64,000 nucleotides of DNA from GCA-2720975 sp964469565 (GTDB taxonomy: Bacteria > Planctomycetota > UBA1135 > GCA-002686595), in NCBI GenBank assembly GCA_964469565.1, contig CAYXZD010000009.1, positions 80,604 through 144,603 of the forward strand, in the 5' to 3' direction. Under the pieces are notes generated by a model. The model saw only the letters and a program-made list of their open reading frames with translations, was not told the origin of the DNA and did no database searches. Below, in pieces: positions 26,343-34,922 of the stretch. A program made the position numbers and the translations under genes. Each line of letters opens with the position of its first letter. Position 1 is the stretch's first letter.

Positions 26343-27688
26343 GAGGACACCGCCTGGTTGATTTGTGGGTCTGCAGCAGTCGAGCTGTTCCTGCGCTGGT
26401 CCAGCATCTGGAAGTAGGACTCAATGCGGTTCTTGACGTTAGACGCCGAGAAGTACCGTGGGTCCACCAGGTCAGTTTCGATGAAGGCGCCGGGTTTGCC
26501 ACAGCGCTCCTCGACCTCGCGCAACATGACCAATTGACCCGCAGAGAAGGAGTTACAACTCTTGACCGAGTTGATCAAGAAGCCGTCCGCCTCGTAGTCC
26601 TGAACATACTCAGAAATCATGTCCACTCTCGCAGGCAAGGACAGATTGGTGTAGCAGCCCAAGCAGTACTCTGCCAACGTCTCGAGTGGATGGTCCGCAT
26701 CGTGGCGGAAGCCACGGTCGTACAATCCGCCGACCTTGGTGTACGTGCTCGCCACGACGACGGCACCTTGCTCGTGGAACATACTCCAGAACTGGTGGAA
26801 ATGGGTCCAATTGGGAGGGCCCTCGACCACAAGGCGGAAGCGTTCCTCTTCCATGGTGCCGACTGGGGTGATGGGACCGAGTCCCTGTAGCACTCGTTCC
26901 TCAGTCTCTTTCTTGAGCTGAGCGTAGTAGTCCACCGCTTGTTGAGTCCCTCGGAACGCCGTGAAGAGGGGGGCGATGTAATAGACCCCACCAAAGTAGG
27001 AATCGATGGGGGACGGACGGTTCTTGCCCGACTCCAGGACGGAGACGAGATCCTCCTCTGCTGTGGCCGAGAGGCGCAGGTACTCCTGCATCTTCTCTTG
27101 ATCATACTTGCGGCCCGTGACGGCCTCTAGCTTGGGGATGATCTCATTCTTGATCTGTTCGACCACGTATTCGACCATGCCTGGCTCGATTTCCCCGTGG
27201 GACTGATAGGGCACGTGCAACATGGCCACGGGGCAGTCGTAACGTTCGCGCAGGAGCTCAAACCACTTGAGGAATGTGAAGCAGCCCGTGTACGAGAGCA
27301 GCAAGAGATCGGGTTCGGGGAGCTTCTCCCCCGTGGGGCCTACATTGCCCTCTAGGAGCATGCCGATGTCACACTTGACATAAGTGCAGACATCTTCTGA
27401 GTGGCCCTGTCTTTCGGCCTCGGCAATGTACTTGCCCGAGAGTTTGCGCATGCCCGATTGGAGAGCATTGATCTCGGGCAATACCGGCAGCACGTCGAAG
27501 GCGAGCAGGAGTTCCGTGAGGTTTCCGGGCACAAAGGTGTAGACCACCTTTTGGCCTCGCTCCTTAGCACTTGCGAGGCGCTCATAGTGGTCTTGAGTCA
27601 TCGCCTTCTGACGAATCATTGACGGCTCGCGCATGGTGCCCTTCTCGGTCTTGGGTTTCGGGTCCGTCGGTGTGGCTCGTTGTGTCAT
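26339..27688 (-). CDS. bcrB: Benzoyl-CoA reductase subunit B (BcrB/BadE)
   Basis: 449 residues, 2-hydroxyglutaryl-CoA dehydratase D-type fold. Cys-containing family segments are visible: SYTGCFTFLKWFELL, CLGCYTNLSLP and SVKSCNSFSAGQL. The piece MLHVPYQSHGEIEPGMVEYV is characteristic of the subunit. It overlaps both neighbours by four bases. With BcrC it holds the substrate and the two-electron dearomatising site. An in-frame Met further in (MREPS or MIRQK) could be the true start. Confidence 0.93.
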   Translation of the reverse strand: MTQRATPTDPKPKTEKGTMREPSMIRQKAMTQDHYERLASAKERGQKVVYTFVPGNLTELLLAFDVLPVLPEINALQSGMRKLSGKYIAEAERQGHSEDVCTYVKCDIGMLLEGNVGPTGEKLPEPDLLLLSYTGCFTFLKWFELLRERYDCPVAMLHVPYQSHGEIEPGMVEYVVEQIKNEIIPKLEAVTGRKYDQEKMQEYLRLSATAEEDLVSVLESGKNRPSPIDSYFGGVYYIAPLFTAFRGTQQAVDYYAQLKKETEERVLQGLGPITPVGTMEEERFRLVVEGPPNWTHFHQFWSMFHEQGAVVVASTYTKVGGLYDRGFRHDADHPLETLAEYCLGCYTNLSLPARVDMISEYVQDYEADGFLINSVKSCNSFSAGQLVMLREVEERCGKPGAFIETDLVDPRYFSASNVKNRIESYFQMLDQRRNSSTAADPQINQAVSS

Positions 27689-28944
27689 GCATCACCCCAG
27701 AGTTTGATGGAGTCGGCGAAGGTGCCGGTCTGTTCGCGGATGGGCTGCATTTGGCCCGTGTTCTCGGCATACTGAAATGAGGTCGATGAGATGCCCGCTT
27801 CTTCGCAGGCGTCCACCATCATGGGGCGATCCAACAGGGCAGGATCACAGAAGCTCGGGGCGGCGAAGACCACCCCATCGGCTCCAGCGGCCTCCACGGT
27901 TTTCACGAAGCTCACCCCCTTGGGCGTGCCATCGGGGACGAATCGACTGGCGGACTCACTGCGATCTTCGCACCAGGCGCGGGCGAGGGTGTCGATGGGG
28001 TCTTCACCACCCTCAAGATCTTGGGGTAGCCACCGGAGGATTTGCATGGAGTCGTCCTCGACGATGGCGCAGCCCGAGCGTTCGATGGTCCGCAGCATTC
28101 CCAATGGCGGCTGTTCGCAAAAGGTCCCGCACAGGCTGACCCGGGCATTGTCCTGTTGGGGCCGATCGGCTGCCCGCGCGGCTGCCATGTACTGTTCTAC
28201 CAAGTCGCTGTGCTCCTCAACGGGTAGCACCATGGCGGCCCGGAGAATGAGGTACACCTCGCTTCCCGGTGTGAGCCAAGGCGTGTCACGGCGCATGTCT
28301 GTCAGCTGGGCGATCCACCGACGATTGTCTGCGTAGGCGCGGATAGACCCATGGAGATCACACTTCTTGGGGTCGCGCCCAGTGAGTTGGCACAGGTCGT
28401 CCATGAGCTGGGCGATGACGGAGCGGAAGAAACGTTGCCCCATCACGGGGTCGCTCGTCTGGGGGACGTCGAGGTAGCGAACCATGTGTTGTGGAAACAT
28501 GATCTGCCAGATGCCGGATAGATTTCGAATCACATCACAGGTCGACGGGAAGACCATGCCATCGAGTCCGTCGAGTCTCTTCGAGGCACCCAGTTCGACG
28601 ACAGAACGCGGTAAGTGGCAAATGTACGACTGGAAGCAGGCATCCCCACGCACAATCTCTAGTTGCTCACCTGCTCCCAAGATGCCGACAGGCAGAACTC
28701 CTGCGGCGTGAAAAATCTCGCGAGGAACATAGGTTGGCAAGTAGCCCACGGCCTTTCCGCCCGGGTTCTTGTCCTTCCACTCTTGGACGATTTGAAAGTC
28801 GAAGTCGTCATAAAGGCGTTCTGCAAACGTGATGAGCTCGTCGAGCGGTGCGTGACCGGTGGTTTGGCGGGGAGAGGCCGGCGAAGCGAGGGCTTCGGGG
28901 CCTTGGCACCCTCCGCATGGGTTGGCGTTATCGTGTGGGCTCAC
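27685..28944 (-). CDS. bcrC: Benzoyl-CoA reductase subunit C (BcrC/BadD)
   Basis: 419 residues, paralogue of BcrB. Conserved Cys in MVFPSTCDVIRNLSGIW and the YIC of SYICHLPRSV. Typical N-terminus with GKAVGYLPTYVPREIFHAAG and the LPVGILGAGE segment. Four-base overlaps with dch and bcrB. First of the four reductase subunits in transcription order, as in Thauera bcrCBAD. Confidence 0.93.
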   Translation of the reverse strand: MSPHDNANPCGGCQGPEALASPASPRQTTGHAPLDELITFAERLYDDFDFQIVQEWKDKNPGGKAVGYLPTYVPREIFHAAGVLPVGILGAGEQLEIVRGDACFQSYICHLPRSVVELGASKRLDGLDGMVFPSTCDVIRNLSGIWQIMFPQHMVRYLDVPQTSDPVMGQRFFRSVIAQLMDDLCQLTGRDPKKCDLHGSIRAYADNRRWIAQLTDMRRDTPWLTPGSEVYLILRAAMVLPVEEHSDLVEQYMAAARAADRPQQDNARVSLCGTFCEQPPLGMLRTIERSGCAIVEDDSMQILRWLPQDLEGGEDPIDTLARAWCEDRSESASRFVPDGTPKGVSFVKTVEAAGADGVVFAAPSFCDPALLDRPMMVDACEEAGISSTSFQYAENTGQMQPIREQTGTFADSIKLWGDA

Positions 28945-29732
28945 TGGTCACTCCAGGTGGGGCGTCTGCGTTCGAGAAAGGCTGCGATGCCCTCGTGGGC
29001 GTCTTGGCTGTCTTGAAGCGGGCCGAGATAGCTCCGTTCAAGTTCATCGAGGGTCGCTAATGCCTGCGCACGCCAAGGGGCTCGCGCGCCACCCACGGCG
29101 AAGCTCAGGCCGAGCGCGCTCTTTTGGGCGAGATGCTCTTCGCACCAGGTCAGTGCGGCCTCTGCCGGAAGGTCGGCCAGGTCATGAACAAGCCCGAGCT
29201 CTAGTGCCTGTGCGCCATCGACGGCGCGCCCAGTCACAAGAAGATCGGCAGCCCTGCCGGCACCGATTTTGTGGTGCAGCAGGGAAGAGGCTAGGGGGGC
29301 AAAGACTCCGAGAGCTACTTCGGGCTGAGCGAGGGAGGCGCCGGGTGCAGCGATGATCCGGTCGGCAAGAAGAGCCACTTCTAGCCCACCCCCCAGGCAA
29401 CGTCCCTGTACAGCGGTCACGAGAAAAACATCGAGTTCGAGGACACGCCGTGCCAGCTTGTGCAGGCTGGGCAGCATGGTCTCGACCTGGCCGCGTTGAT
29501 GCTCCTCGACGCTGGCGCCAAATGAGAAGTCCTTGCCAGCGGCCGAGAGCACGATGGCGCAGAGGCCTTTTGTCCCAGAAAGTCTCTCGAAGGCTGATTG
29601 GAGTTGGTCGATACAGGCTCCATCAATGATGTTGCCCTTGCCTTGATTGATCGTGACTTCGGCGATGCGCCCAGCCGCGTGGAATTGAATGCTGACTCCG
29701 AGAGCAGACTCGGTTGTGGAAGATTCACTCAT
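28941..29732 (-). CDS. dch: Cyclohexa-1,5-dienecarbonyl-CoA hydratase
   Basis: 263 residues of crotonase fold: oxyanion-hole segments GKDFSFGASVEEH (about residue 70) and GRCLGGGLEVALLADR (about 110). Position between oah and bcrC with four-base overlaps makes it the hydratase that adds water to the diene product of the reductase. By sequence alone it could be another enoyl-CoA hydratase, so the assignment rests on context. Confidence 0.85.
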   Translation of the reverse strand: MSESSTTESALGVSIQFHAAGRIAEVTINQGKGNIIDGACIDQLQSAFERLSGTKGLCAIVLSAAGKDFSFGASVEEHQRGQVETMLPSLHKLARRVLELDVFLVTAVQGRCLGGGLEVALLADRIIAAPGASLAQPEVALGVFAPLASSLLHHKIGAGRAADLLVTGRAVDGAQALELGLVHDLADLPAEAALTWCEEHLAQKSALGLSFAVGGARAPWRAQALATLDELERSYLGPLQDSQDAHEGIAAFLERRRPTWSDQ

Positions 29733-30853
29733 TGGGACTCATCCCCTGCTCCAGGGATCAAGGAATCGATGAACTCAGGAGTCCAGCGTTCACCAGCGGC
29801 AAGGCGCTGGCGCATGGCGACAAAGTCCACTTCTCGACGGCCTCCGGTACCTTCATTGAAAGCCCGGAATCCGGCGGCGGCCTCGGTCATCATGTTGAGG
29901 CCAAGCCACGAGCGATTCGATTCGCGGTTGCGATCCCAGTGTTGAAGCTTGTGCTTGCGCATGGACTCGATGGTCTTGCGCGTACAGTTGGGGAAGGTCT
30001 CAAGCAGTTTTGCAGCTAGGCGCTCGACAGCCTCATCGAGGGGTGCGAGATCGATTTCACCTGCATTAAGTTTTTCCTTGCCCTCTTGGCGGGCCTCTCC
30101 CGCTTTGGTTTGTCCATGGACGACACGGCCGCGCGTGTCGAGCCAGGTATCGGTGACGACAAGTGGATTAGGAATGAACCGTCCGTCGACCCGCAAAACC
30201 GGCACGCATTCGCTGATGAGTCCGTAGCGCTGCGCCTGGTACGCGCTCCACGTCTCGCAGAGCGTGGCGGATTCCATGCCGCGTTCCATGCCGACAAAGA
30301 GGGGCAGGAAGTCGGTGGAGCCTCCATCGGGGGCCGAGCCGTGGCGCGGTCCCGCTTGACCGAAGACAGCCAGGTCGCTCGATACGGTGTAGTCGCAAGC
30401 CATTCCGATTTCTTGACCGCCTGCGATGCGCATGCCGTTGACCCGGCAGATGACGGGCTTGTCGCAGTGCAGAATGGCGCTCACCATGTCATTGAACAGG
30501 CGCATGTAAGCGAGGTACTCGTCGGGGGCGCCGGCGTAGTGCTCGGCGTATTCGGCCGTGTTTCCGCCCGTGCAGAATGAGCGAGTTCCCGCTCCAGTGA
30601 ACACCACGGCGACCACGTCGGGCTCTACAGATGCGTGCCGGAAGGCGAGGATGACGCGCTTGGCCATCTCGGTGGTGTAGGAGTTGTACTGTTTGGGGTT
30701 ATTGAGGGTGATCCAGGCGACGAACAGGCCCTCGGCCACTCTTCCGGAGCGGTCTTTAGCGGGGCGCTTTTCGTAGAGCACCCCTTCGAAGGAGTCATCC
30801 CAAGGGGTGAGATCGTGATTCTTGTGGACAGGGTTGGGGGCGTGCAGGGTCAT
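29729..30853 (-). CDS. oah: 6-oxocyclohex-1-ene-1-carbonyl-CoA hydrolase (ring-cleaving)
   Basis: 374 residues, matching Oah/BamA (about 375-380) rather than ordinary crotonases. Markers include the N-terminal HKNHDLTPWDDSFEGVLYEK, NNPKQYNSYTTEM, SFCTGGNTAEYAEHYAG and GQAGPRHGSAPDGGSTDFLP. It hydrolyses the ring to 3-hydroxypimeloyl-CoA and is the standard marker gene for anaerobic aromatic degradation. Overlaps dch by four bases. Confidence 0.95.
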   Translation of the reverse strand: MTLHAPNPVHKNHDLTPWDDSFEGVLYEKRPAKDRSGRVAEGLFVAWITLNNPKQYNSYTTEMAKRVILAFRHASVEPDVVAVVFTGAGTRSFCTGGNTAEYAEHYAGAPDEYLAYMRLFNDMVSAILHCDKPVICRVNGMRIAGGQEIGMACDYTVSSDLAVFGQAGPRHGSAPDGGSTDFLPLFVGMERGMESATLCETWSAYQAQRYGLISECVPVLRVDGRFIPNPLVVTDTWLDTRGRVVHGQTKAGEARQEGKEKLNAGEIDLAPLDEAVERLAAKLLETFPNCTRKTIESMRKHKLQHWDRNRESNRSWLGLNMMTEAAAGFRAFNEGTGGRREVDFVAMRQRLAAGERWTPEFIDSLIPGAGDESQ

Positions 30854-30979
30854 GGGGAGGGCCTTGGTTTGAGGGGTGACTTGATAGGGGGTGGGAGGTG
30901 TTCCAGCGATCGTGCGCTCAGCAAGGCGGAAGACGGGGGTGCCTGTGGGTGGGAGAGTGAGCTTGGTCTCACCAGCTGG

Positions 30980-31966
30980 CTAGGGAATCAGGACGGCGCG
31001 CTTGCGCAATTCGTGGGAGTGCAAGCTTGTAAGCACATCTTGGACCTGTGCGAGTTGGAATCGCTGGATGAATGGTTCAACCTTGACGGACCCGCTGAGC
31101 ACCGTGTCGAGGGCAGCGGGGTAGTACTTGGGAAGGCAGCCCCAGTTGCCGACGGCCTTGGCATCGAAGGCCATCAGGTTGGACAGTCGCAGGCTCATTT
31201 TTTCCATCGTGTAGCCAACGACGGAGAGGTAACTCGCAGGGCCGACGAGCCCGAAGGCCAGTTCTTGGCCCTGCCGAGTGCCTGAGCATTCGAATATCTT
31301 CCAACCGAAGCCAGCGTGTCCGTGTTCAGCGGCGACGGCGCGCACCTCCTTGCGTAGACTGCGCGGATCGCTCGTCGATGGATCAAATCCTGTGTGCACT
31401 CCGAGGGCGCGCATCTGTTCCAGTCGTTCCGTATTGAGGTCAAAGCCGATGACCCGTGCTCCCCTAGATGCGGCAATCTGAGCGGCAAACCCTCCGACTC
31501 CACCGAGCCCAATGACGCACACGAGGTCACCATCTTTGACGCGGGCCCGTTCGAGTGCTTGATAGGGAGTGGTGACCGCATCGGCGACAACCGACAGGCC
31601 AGCAAGGTCCACATCGGAATCACCGAGAAGGGCCTGGGGGTGGCTGGGGTCAAAGCCGGGCACAGGGCATAGGCCTCGATCGGGCACGACCACGTGGGTG
31701 GCGAAACCTCCATGACTGTCGTTGCCGGGCATAATCTGCTTCTTGCAGACTGTCCCGTACCCGGCTTCGCAGGCATCGCATTCCCCGCATGGAATGACTG
31801 CGGGGACGACAACAGCCTGGCCTACGGCAGTCGTCGTTTCTGCACCCGCAGCGACGACAGTTCCGCTGATTTCATGGCCGAGGGTGAGGGGCAGGGGGTG
31901 GCGAGTCCGGACGCCGTCGTACAGGAACCCTAGATCGGTGTGGCACACACCACATCCGGCGATTTG
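30980..31966 (-). CDS. had: 6-hydroxycyclohex-1-ene-1-carbonyl-CoA dehydrogenase, 5' end in gap
   Basis: The readable part (about 329 residues) is a zinc alcohol dehydrogenase: catalytic-zinc CGVCHTDLGF and GHEISG, structural-zinc CGECDACEAGYGTVC, and the NAD motif GLGGVGGFAAQIA. The N-terminal 30 or so residues and the operon promoter fall in the adjacent 100-N gap. Position at the head of the oah-dch-bcr series supports Had, which makes 6-oxocyclohexenecarbonyl-CoA, the Oah substrate. The 126-bp spacer to oah is the only sizeable gap in the operon. Confidence 0.88.
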   Translation of the reverse strand, partial: QIAGCGVCHTDLGFLYDGVRTRHPLPLTLGHEISGTVVAAGAETTTAVGQAVVVPAVIPCGECDACEAGYGTVCKKQIMPGNDSHGGFATHVVVPDRGLCPVPGFDPSHPQALLGDSDVDLAGLSVVADAVTTPYQALERARVKDGDLVCVIGLGGVGGFAAQIAASRGARVIGFDLNTERLEQMRALGVHTGFDPSTSDPRSLRKEVRAVAAEHGHAGFGWKIFECSGTRQGQELAFGLVGPASYLSVVGYTMEKMSLRLSNLMAFDAKAVGNWGCLPKYYPAALDTVLSGSVKVEPFIQRFQLAQVQDVLTSLHSHELRKRAVLIP

Positions 31967-32066
31967 NNNNNNNNNNNNNNNNNNNNNNNNNNNNNNNNNN
32001 NNNNNNNNNNNNNNNNNNNNNNNNNNNNNNNNNNNNNNNNNNNNNNNNNNNNNNNNNNNNNNNNNN
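31967..32066. other. Assembly gap of 100 N
   Basis: Exactly 100 undetermined bases, the usual placeholder for a gap of unknown length. It cuts the 5' ends of two divergent genes, so the promoter of the benzoyl-CoA operon is missing and further genes could be hidden. Confidence 0.98.
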
Positions 32067-32585
32067 GAGCAGGGCATCCAACCGCGCCTGCACGACCTGC
32101 TTGCAGATGGCTTCGATCCCGTCCTGCGTCTGCGCCCTGACCAAGCCAGCGCAGAGGCCGTTTCCGCTGATGAGGATCCCCTTGTCGCCCGCTATCAAGA
32201 GGATGTGATCTGGGCTGAGCTGCTGGTCATCGTGCACCCAGTGTGGTGGTTTGCTCCACCGGCGCTACTCAAAGGTTGGGTGGATCGCGTCCTCGCCGGG
32301 GGAGTGGCCCTCGATCATTCCAGCGAGCCCCCCTCGGGATTACTCAAGGGGCGTCGGGCCCTTGTTGTGCAGACTTTCAAGACATCCCGCACGGTGGACC
32401 GCATCTTGATGGGTGGCATGAGCGGCAAGTTCTGGTCGAGGGTGGTCCTTCCCTCTGTCGGAATCTCACCTTGCAAGGTGCTGAGCCTCTATGGAAGCCA
32501 AGCACCTTGGGGCCAGCGCCTAGCTCGTTTTGAGGACCGTCTGCGCACCGAGCTCAAGCGCCTCCTGCCACCGGCTGTTCCCTAG
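32067..32585 (+). CDS. Flavodoxin-like NAD(P)H:quinone oxidoreductase, 5' end in gap
   Basis: About 172 residues remain. The flavodoxin-fold NQO/MdaB signature is visible: ELLVIVHPVWWFAPPALLKGWVDRVLAGG, followed by the LKGRRALVVQTFKTS strand. The N-terminal FMN phosphate loop is lost in the gap. Its 3' end overlaps the convergent lyase gene by 32 bp. Soluble two-electron quinone reductase by family. Confidence 0.82.
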   Translation, partial: EQGIQPRLHDLLADGFDPVLRLRPDQASAEAVSADEDPLVARYQEDVIWAELLVIVHPVWWFAPPALLKGWVDRVLAGGVALDHSSEPPSGLLKGRRALVVQTFKTSRTVDRILMGGMSGKFWSRVVLPSVGISPCKVLSLYGSQAPWGQRLARFEDRLRTELKRLLPPAVP

Positions 32586-34029
32586 CGGGTTCGAAATGGG
32601 CCCCGAAATGCCGGAGCACGGTGGGGGCGGATGCGATAGCGACTCCTCGAATCTGGTCTCGTCGACGCCAAACCCTCTCGATGATGCCGAGTAAGTAATC
32701 CATGTGAGATTGAGTGTACGTGCGCCGCGGGATGGCGAGACGCACGAGTTCCTGTGTAGCTGGAATCTCCTCACCCGTCTCGGGGTGAACAGATCCCAAC
32801 ATGACACTTCCAATCTCACAGGAACGGATCCCCCCTTCTAGGTAGAGTTCGATGGCCAAGGCTTGGCCTGGGAACTGGTCAAGGGGGACATGGGTTAGGA
32901 AGCGCGCCGCATCGAGGAAGATGGCATGGCCGCCAGCTGGGAGCACCACGGGGATTCCCCGCTCGTCGAGCCGGTCACACACGTAACGAATGCTCGCCAT
33001 TCGATACTTGAGGTAATCTTCCTGGGTGACTTCGCGCAGCCCCTGGGCGACGGCATCGAGGTCGCGACCGGCGAGGCCCCCGTAGGTGGGAAAACCCTCG
33101 GTGACCACCATGGCCCGTCGGGCTTGCTCTGCCAGTGCGCCATCGCGCAGTGCGAGAAAGCCACCGATGTTTCCCAGCCCATCCTTCTTTGCACTCATCG
33201 TGCAACCTTGGGCCAGGGCGAATGTCTCTGCCACAACATCGAGGACCTCACGGCCGGCGAGGGCCGGGTCGCGTTGTATCTGCAGCCACGCATTCTCGGC
33301 AAAACGGCAGGCATCAATATAGAGGGGCACCGCGTGCTGCTCGCACAGTGCTGCAACGGCACGCAGATTGTCCATACTGGCCGGTTGTCCACCGCCCGCG
33401 TTGTTCGTGAGTGTCATGAGCACGAGGGGAACCTCGCTCATGGGATCGGCGAGAACATCTCTGAGTGCATCAAGGTCCATGTTGCCTTTGAATGGTTCCC
33501 GGGAGCGGGTGTCCTTGAGTTCTGGGCAGGGAATGTCGAGCGCGGTGGCACCCATGCTCTCCACATTGGCTCGGGTGGTGTCGAAGTGTGTATTGGCGGG
33601 AACAATTTGGCCGGGCTTGAGAACGATACCGAACAGCAAGCACTCGGCAGCGCGACCCTGATGGGTCGGGATCACGTGAGGAAGCCCGAAGATGTCTTGA
33701 ACAGCCTTCTCAAACCGTTCGAAACTGGGGGAGCCCGCATAAGACTCATCCCCGCGCATCAGCGCAGCCCATTGTTCGCTACTCATGGCACCCGTACCAC
33801 TGTCCGTGAGCAGGTCGATCAGAACCGCATCGGAAGGCAACAGAAACAAGTTTCCGTGGCAATCGTGGAGGTGCTCCAAGCGTTGTGCCCGTGTGCTGCT
33901 GGCAATGGGCTCCACGCTCTTGATTCGAAACGGTTCGATGATCGGAAGTTCGACCGCCTCGGCGGAGTCTTCAGAGTGGGTTGGGTTGCCCGACCAGGGA
34001 TTCTCTTGAGAGGCGGCCTGTTTTGACAT
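32554..34029 (-). CDS. Tryptophanase / tyrosine phenol-lyase family enzyme
   Basis: 491 residues, PLP fold type I. Family segments: PFRIKSVEPI at the N-terminus, LTDSGTGAMSSEQWAALMRGDESYAGS, the PLP lysine in GCTMSAKKDGLGNIGGF (about residue 280) and the C-terminal RLAIPRRTYTQSHMD. Where tyrosine phenol-lyase has an Arg that binds the phenol (MERG), this protein has CEIGS, like tryptophanase (VEIGS), so indole production from tryptophan is favoured. That comparison is from memory. A clean AGGAG precedes the ATG; it follows the RIC gene by 17 bp on the same strand. Confidence 0.88.
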   Translation of the reverse strand: MSKQAASQENPWSGNPTHSEDSAEAVELPIIEPFRIKSVEPIASSTRAQRLEHLHDCHGNLFLLPSDAVLIDLLTDSGTGAMSSEQWAALMRGDESYAGSPSFERFEKAVQDIFGLPHVIPTHQGRAAECLLFGIVLKPGQIVPANTHFDTTRANVESMGATALDIPCPELKDTRSREPFKGNMDLDALRDVLADPMSEVPLVLMTLTNNAGGGQPASMDNLRAVAALCEQHAVPLYIDACRFAENAWLQIQRDPALAGREVLDVVAETFALAQGCTMSAKKDGLGNIGGFLALRDGALAEQARRAMVVTEGFPTYGGLAGRDLDAVAQGLREVTQEDYLKYRMASIRYVCDRLDERGIPVVLPAGGHAIFLDAARFLTHVPLDQFPGQALAIELYLEGGIRSCEIGSVMLGSVHPETGEEIPATQELVRLAIPRRTYTQSHMDYLLGIIERVWRRRDQIRGVAIASAPTVLRHFGAHFEPAREQPVAGGA

Positions 34030-34046
34030 CGTGATTCTCCGCTCCT

Positions 34047-34718
34047 TTAGCTGCGCAGTGAACGCGGGAACAGAATGTTATTCTCTAGGTGGATGTGCTC
34101 CATGATCGCTTGGACGAGTTCGTCGAGTCCGAGGTACAAGGCGCGCCATGTCCCACAGGCCTCTGGGGGAGCAGCGAAATGGTGGGCCAATTCCTTGAGG
34201 CGATCTAGGTTCTTGCCATGGTCACGGTGCTCGTGTTCCATGACCTGAATCGGCATTGCGGCCATGGCGCCCTGCCCCGCCTGGATCATTGGGAAGAGGA
34301 TCTCCTCCTCTTTCATCATGTGCTGCTCCAATTCGAACTGCATGTGTTCGAGGTGCTTGTAGAGTCCGGTGGGGCAGGCGTCCTTTTCGCCGTGCACGCT
34401 CTCGACCTTGCGGGCCATTGCGATGAGTCGCGGGACCTCCTCACGGTGGGAAGCGTGGTAGCGCTCCAAAATGTGGTCGACCAATTCACCCAAGGGCATC
34501 TCGGCAGGGGCCACTTCGCCCTGAGGTTCGTTCCTGCACTCAGCCTGGAGTTCTCCAACGAGTTCGTCGGCGGGGAGACCAGCGGCCTCGCAGGCGTTGG
34601 CGAGGCTAGTCTGGCCCCCGCAGCAAAAATCGAGGCCGTGGCGATGGAAGACCCGCGAGGCTCCAGCGTGGGAGACGGCGAGATCGGCGAGGGTTTGGTC
34701 AGCATGAATGGCTTGCAT
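34047..34718 (-). CDS. ytfE: Iron-sulfur cluster repair di-iron protein (RIC/YtfE/ScdA)
   Basis: 223 residues from the ATG at 34718, preceded by AGGAAG; a longer reading is not needed. N-terminal DUF542 domain with VFHRHGLDFCCGG, then a hemerythrin-like four-helix bundle whose ligands appear in RYHASHREEVP, MKEEEILFP, MEHEHRDHG and MEHIHLENNILFP. Repairs Fe-S clusters after nitrosative or oxidative damage. A -24/-12 promoter upstream and the divergent NorR-like activator indicate induction by nitric oxide. Confidence 0.93.
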   Translation of the reverse strand: MQAIHADQTLADLAVSHAGASRVFHRHGLDFCCGGQTSLANACEAAGLPADELVGELQAECRNEPQGEVAPAEMPLGELVDHILERYHASHREEVPRLIAMARKVESVHGEKDACPTGLYKHLEHMQFELEQHMMKEEEILFPMIQAGQGAMAAMPIQVMEHEHRDHGKNLDRLKELAHHFAAPPEACGTWRALYLGLDELVQAIMEHIHLENNILFPRSLRS

Positions 34719-34815
34719 GGTGTGCTTCCTTTGGGCGCCCGGGCGGGGCAGCCGTGGAGGGGGTGACTGGGGTTCTTGGAATGGGTTAGGCCTCTGCCCA
34801 ACCACGACATTCCCT

Positions 34816-34833
34816 AGGCACATTCCATGCCAG
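34816..34833 (-). promoter_or_regulatory. Candidate sigma-54 (-24/-12) promoter for ytfE
   Basis: On the minus strand the sequence reads CTGGCATGGAATGTGCCT: a GG and a GC separated by exactly ten bases, as in the sigma-54 consensus TGGCAC-N5-TTGC. It lies about 100 bp ahead of the ytfE start and faces it. The neighbouring gene is a sigma-54 activator, which strengthens the call. Confidence 0.6.
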
Positions 34834-34871
34834 CCGTGTGACACCCCACTGGAGGGCCAAAAAACGGCTAT

Positions 34872-34922
34872 GGTTGCTATATTGGAAACGAAAGTTTGTT
34901 GCTATAATCACATCATGGTTGC
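34872..34922. promoter_or_regulatory. Repeated GGTTGCTATA motifs and TATAAT at activator start
   Basis: GTTGCTATA occurs at 34873 and 34898 (25 bp apart), and a related GGTTGCTGATA begins inside the start codon region at 34917. TATAAT at 34903-34908 lies only seven bases before the ATG at 34915, which would give a leaderless or nearly leaderless transcript. The repeats could be activator binding sites for autoregulation and ytfE control; they do not match the GT-N7-AC NorR consensus. Confidence 0.4.
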
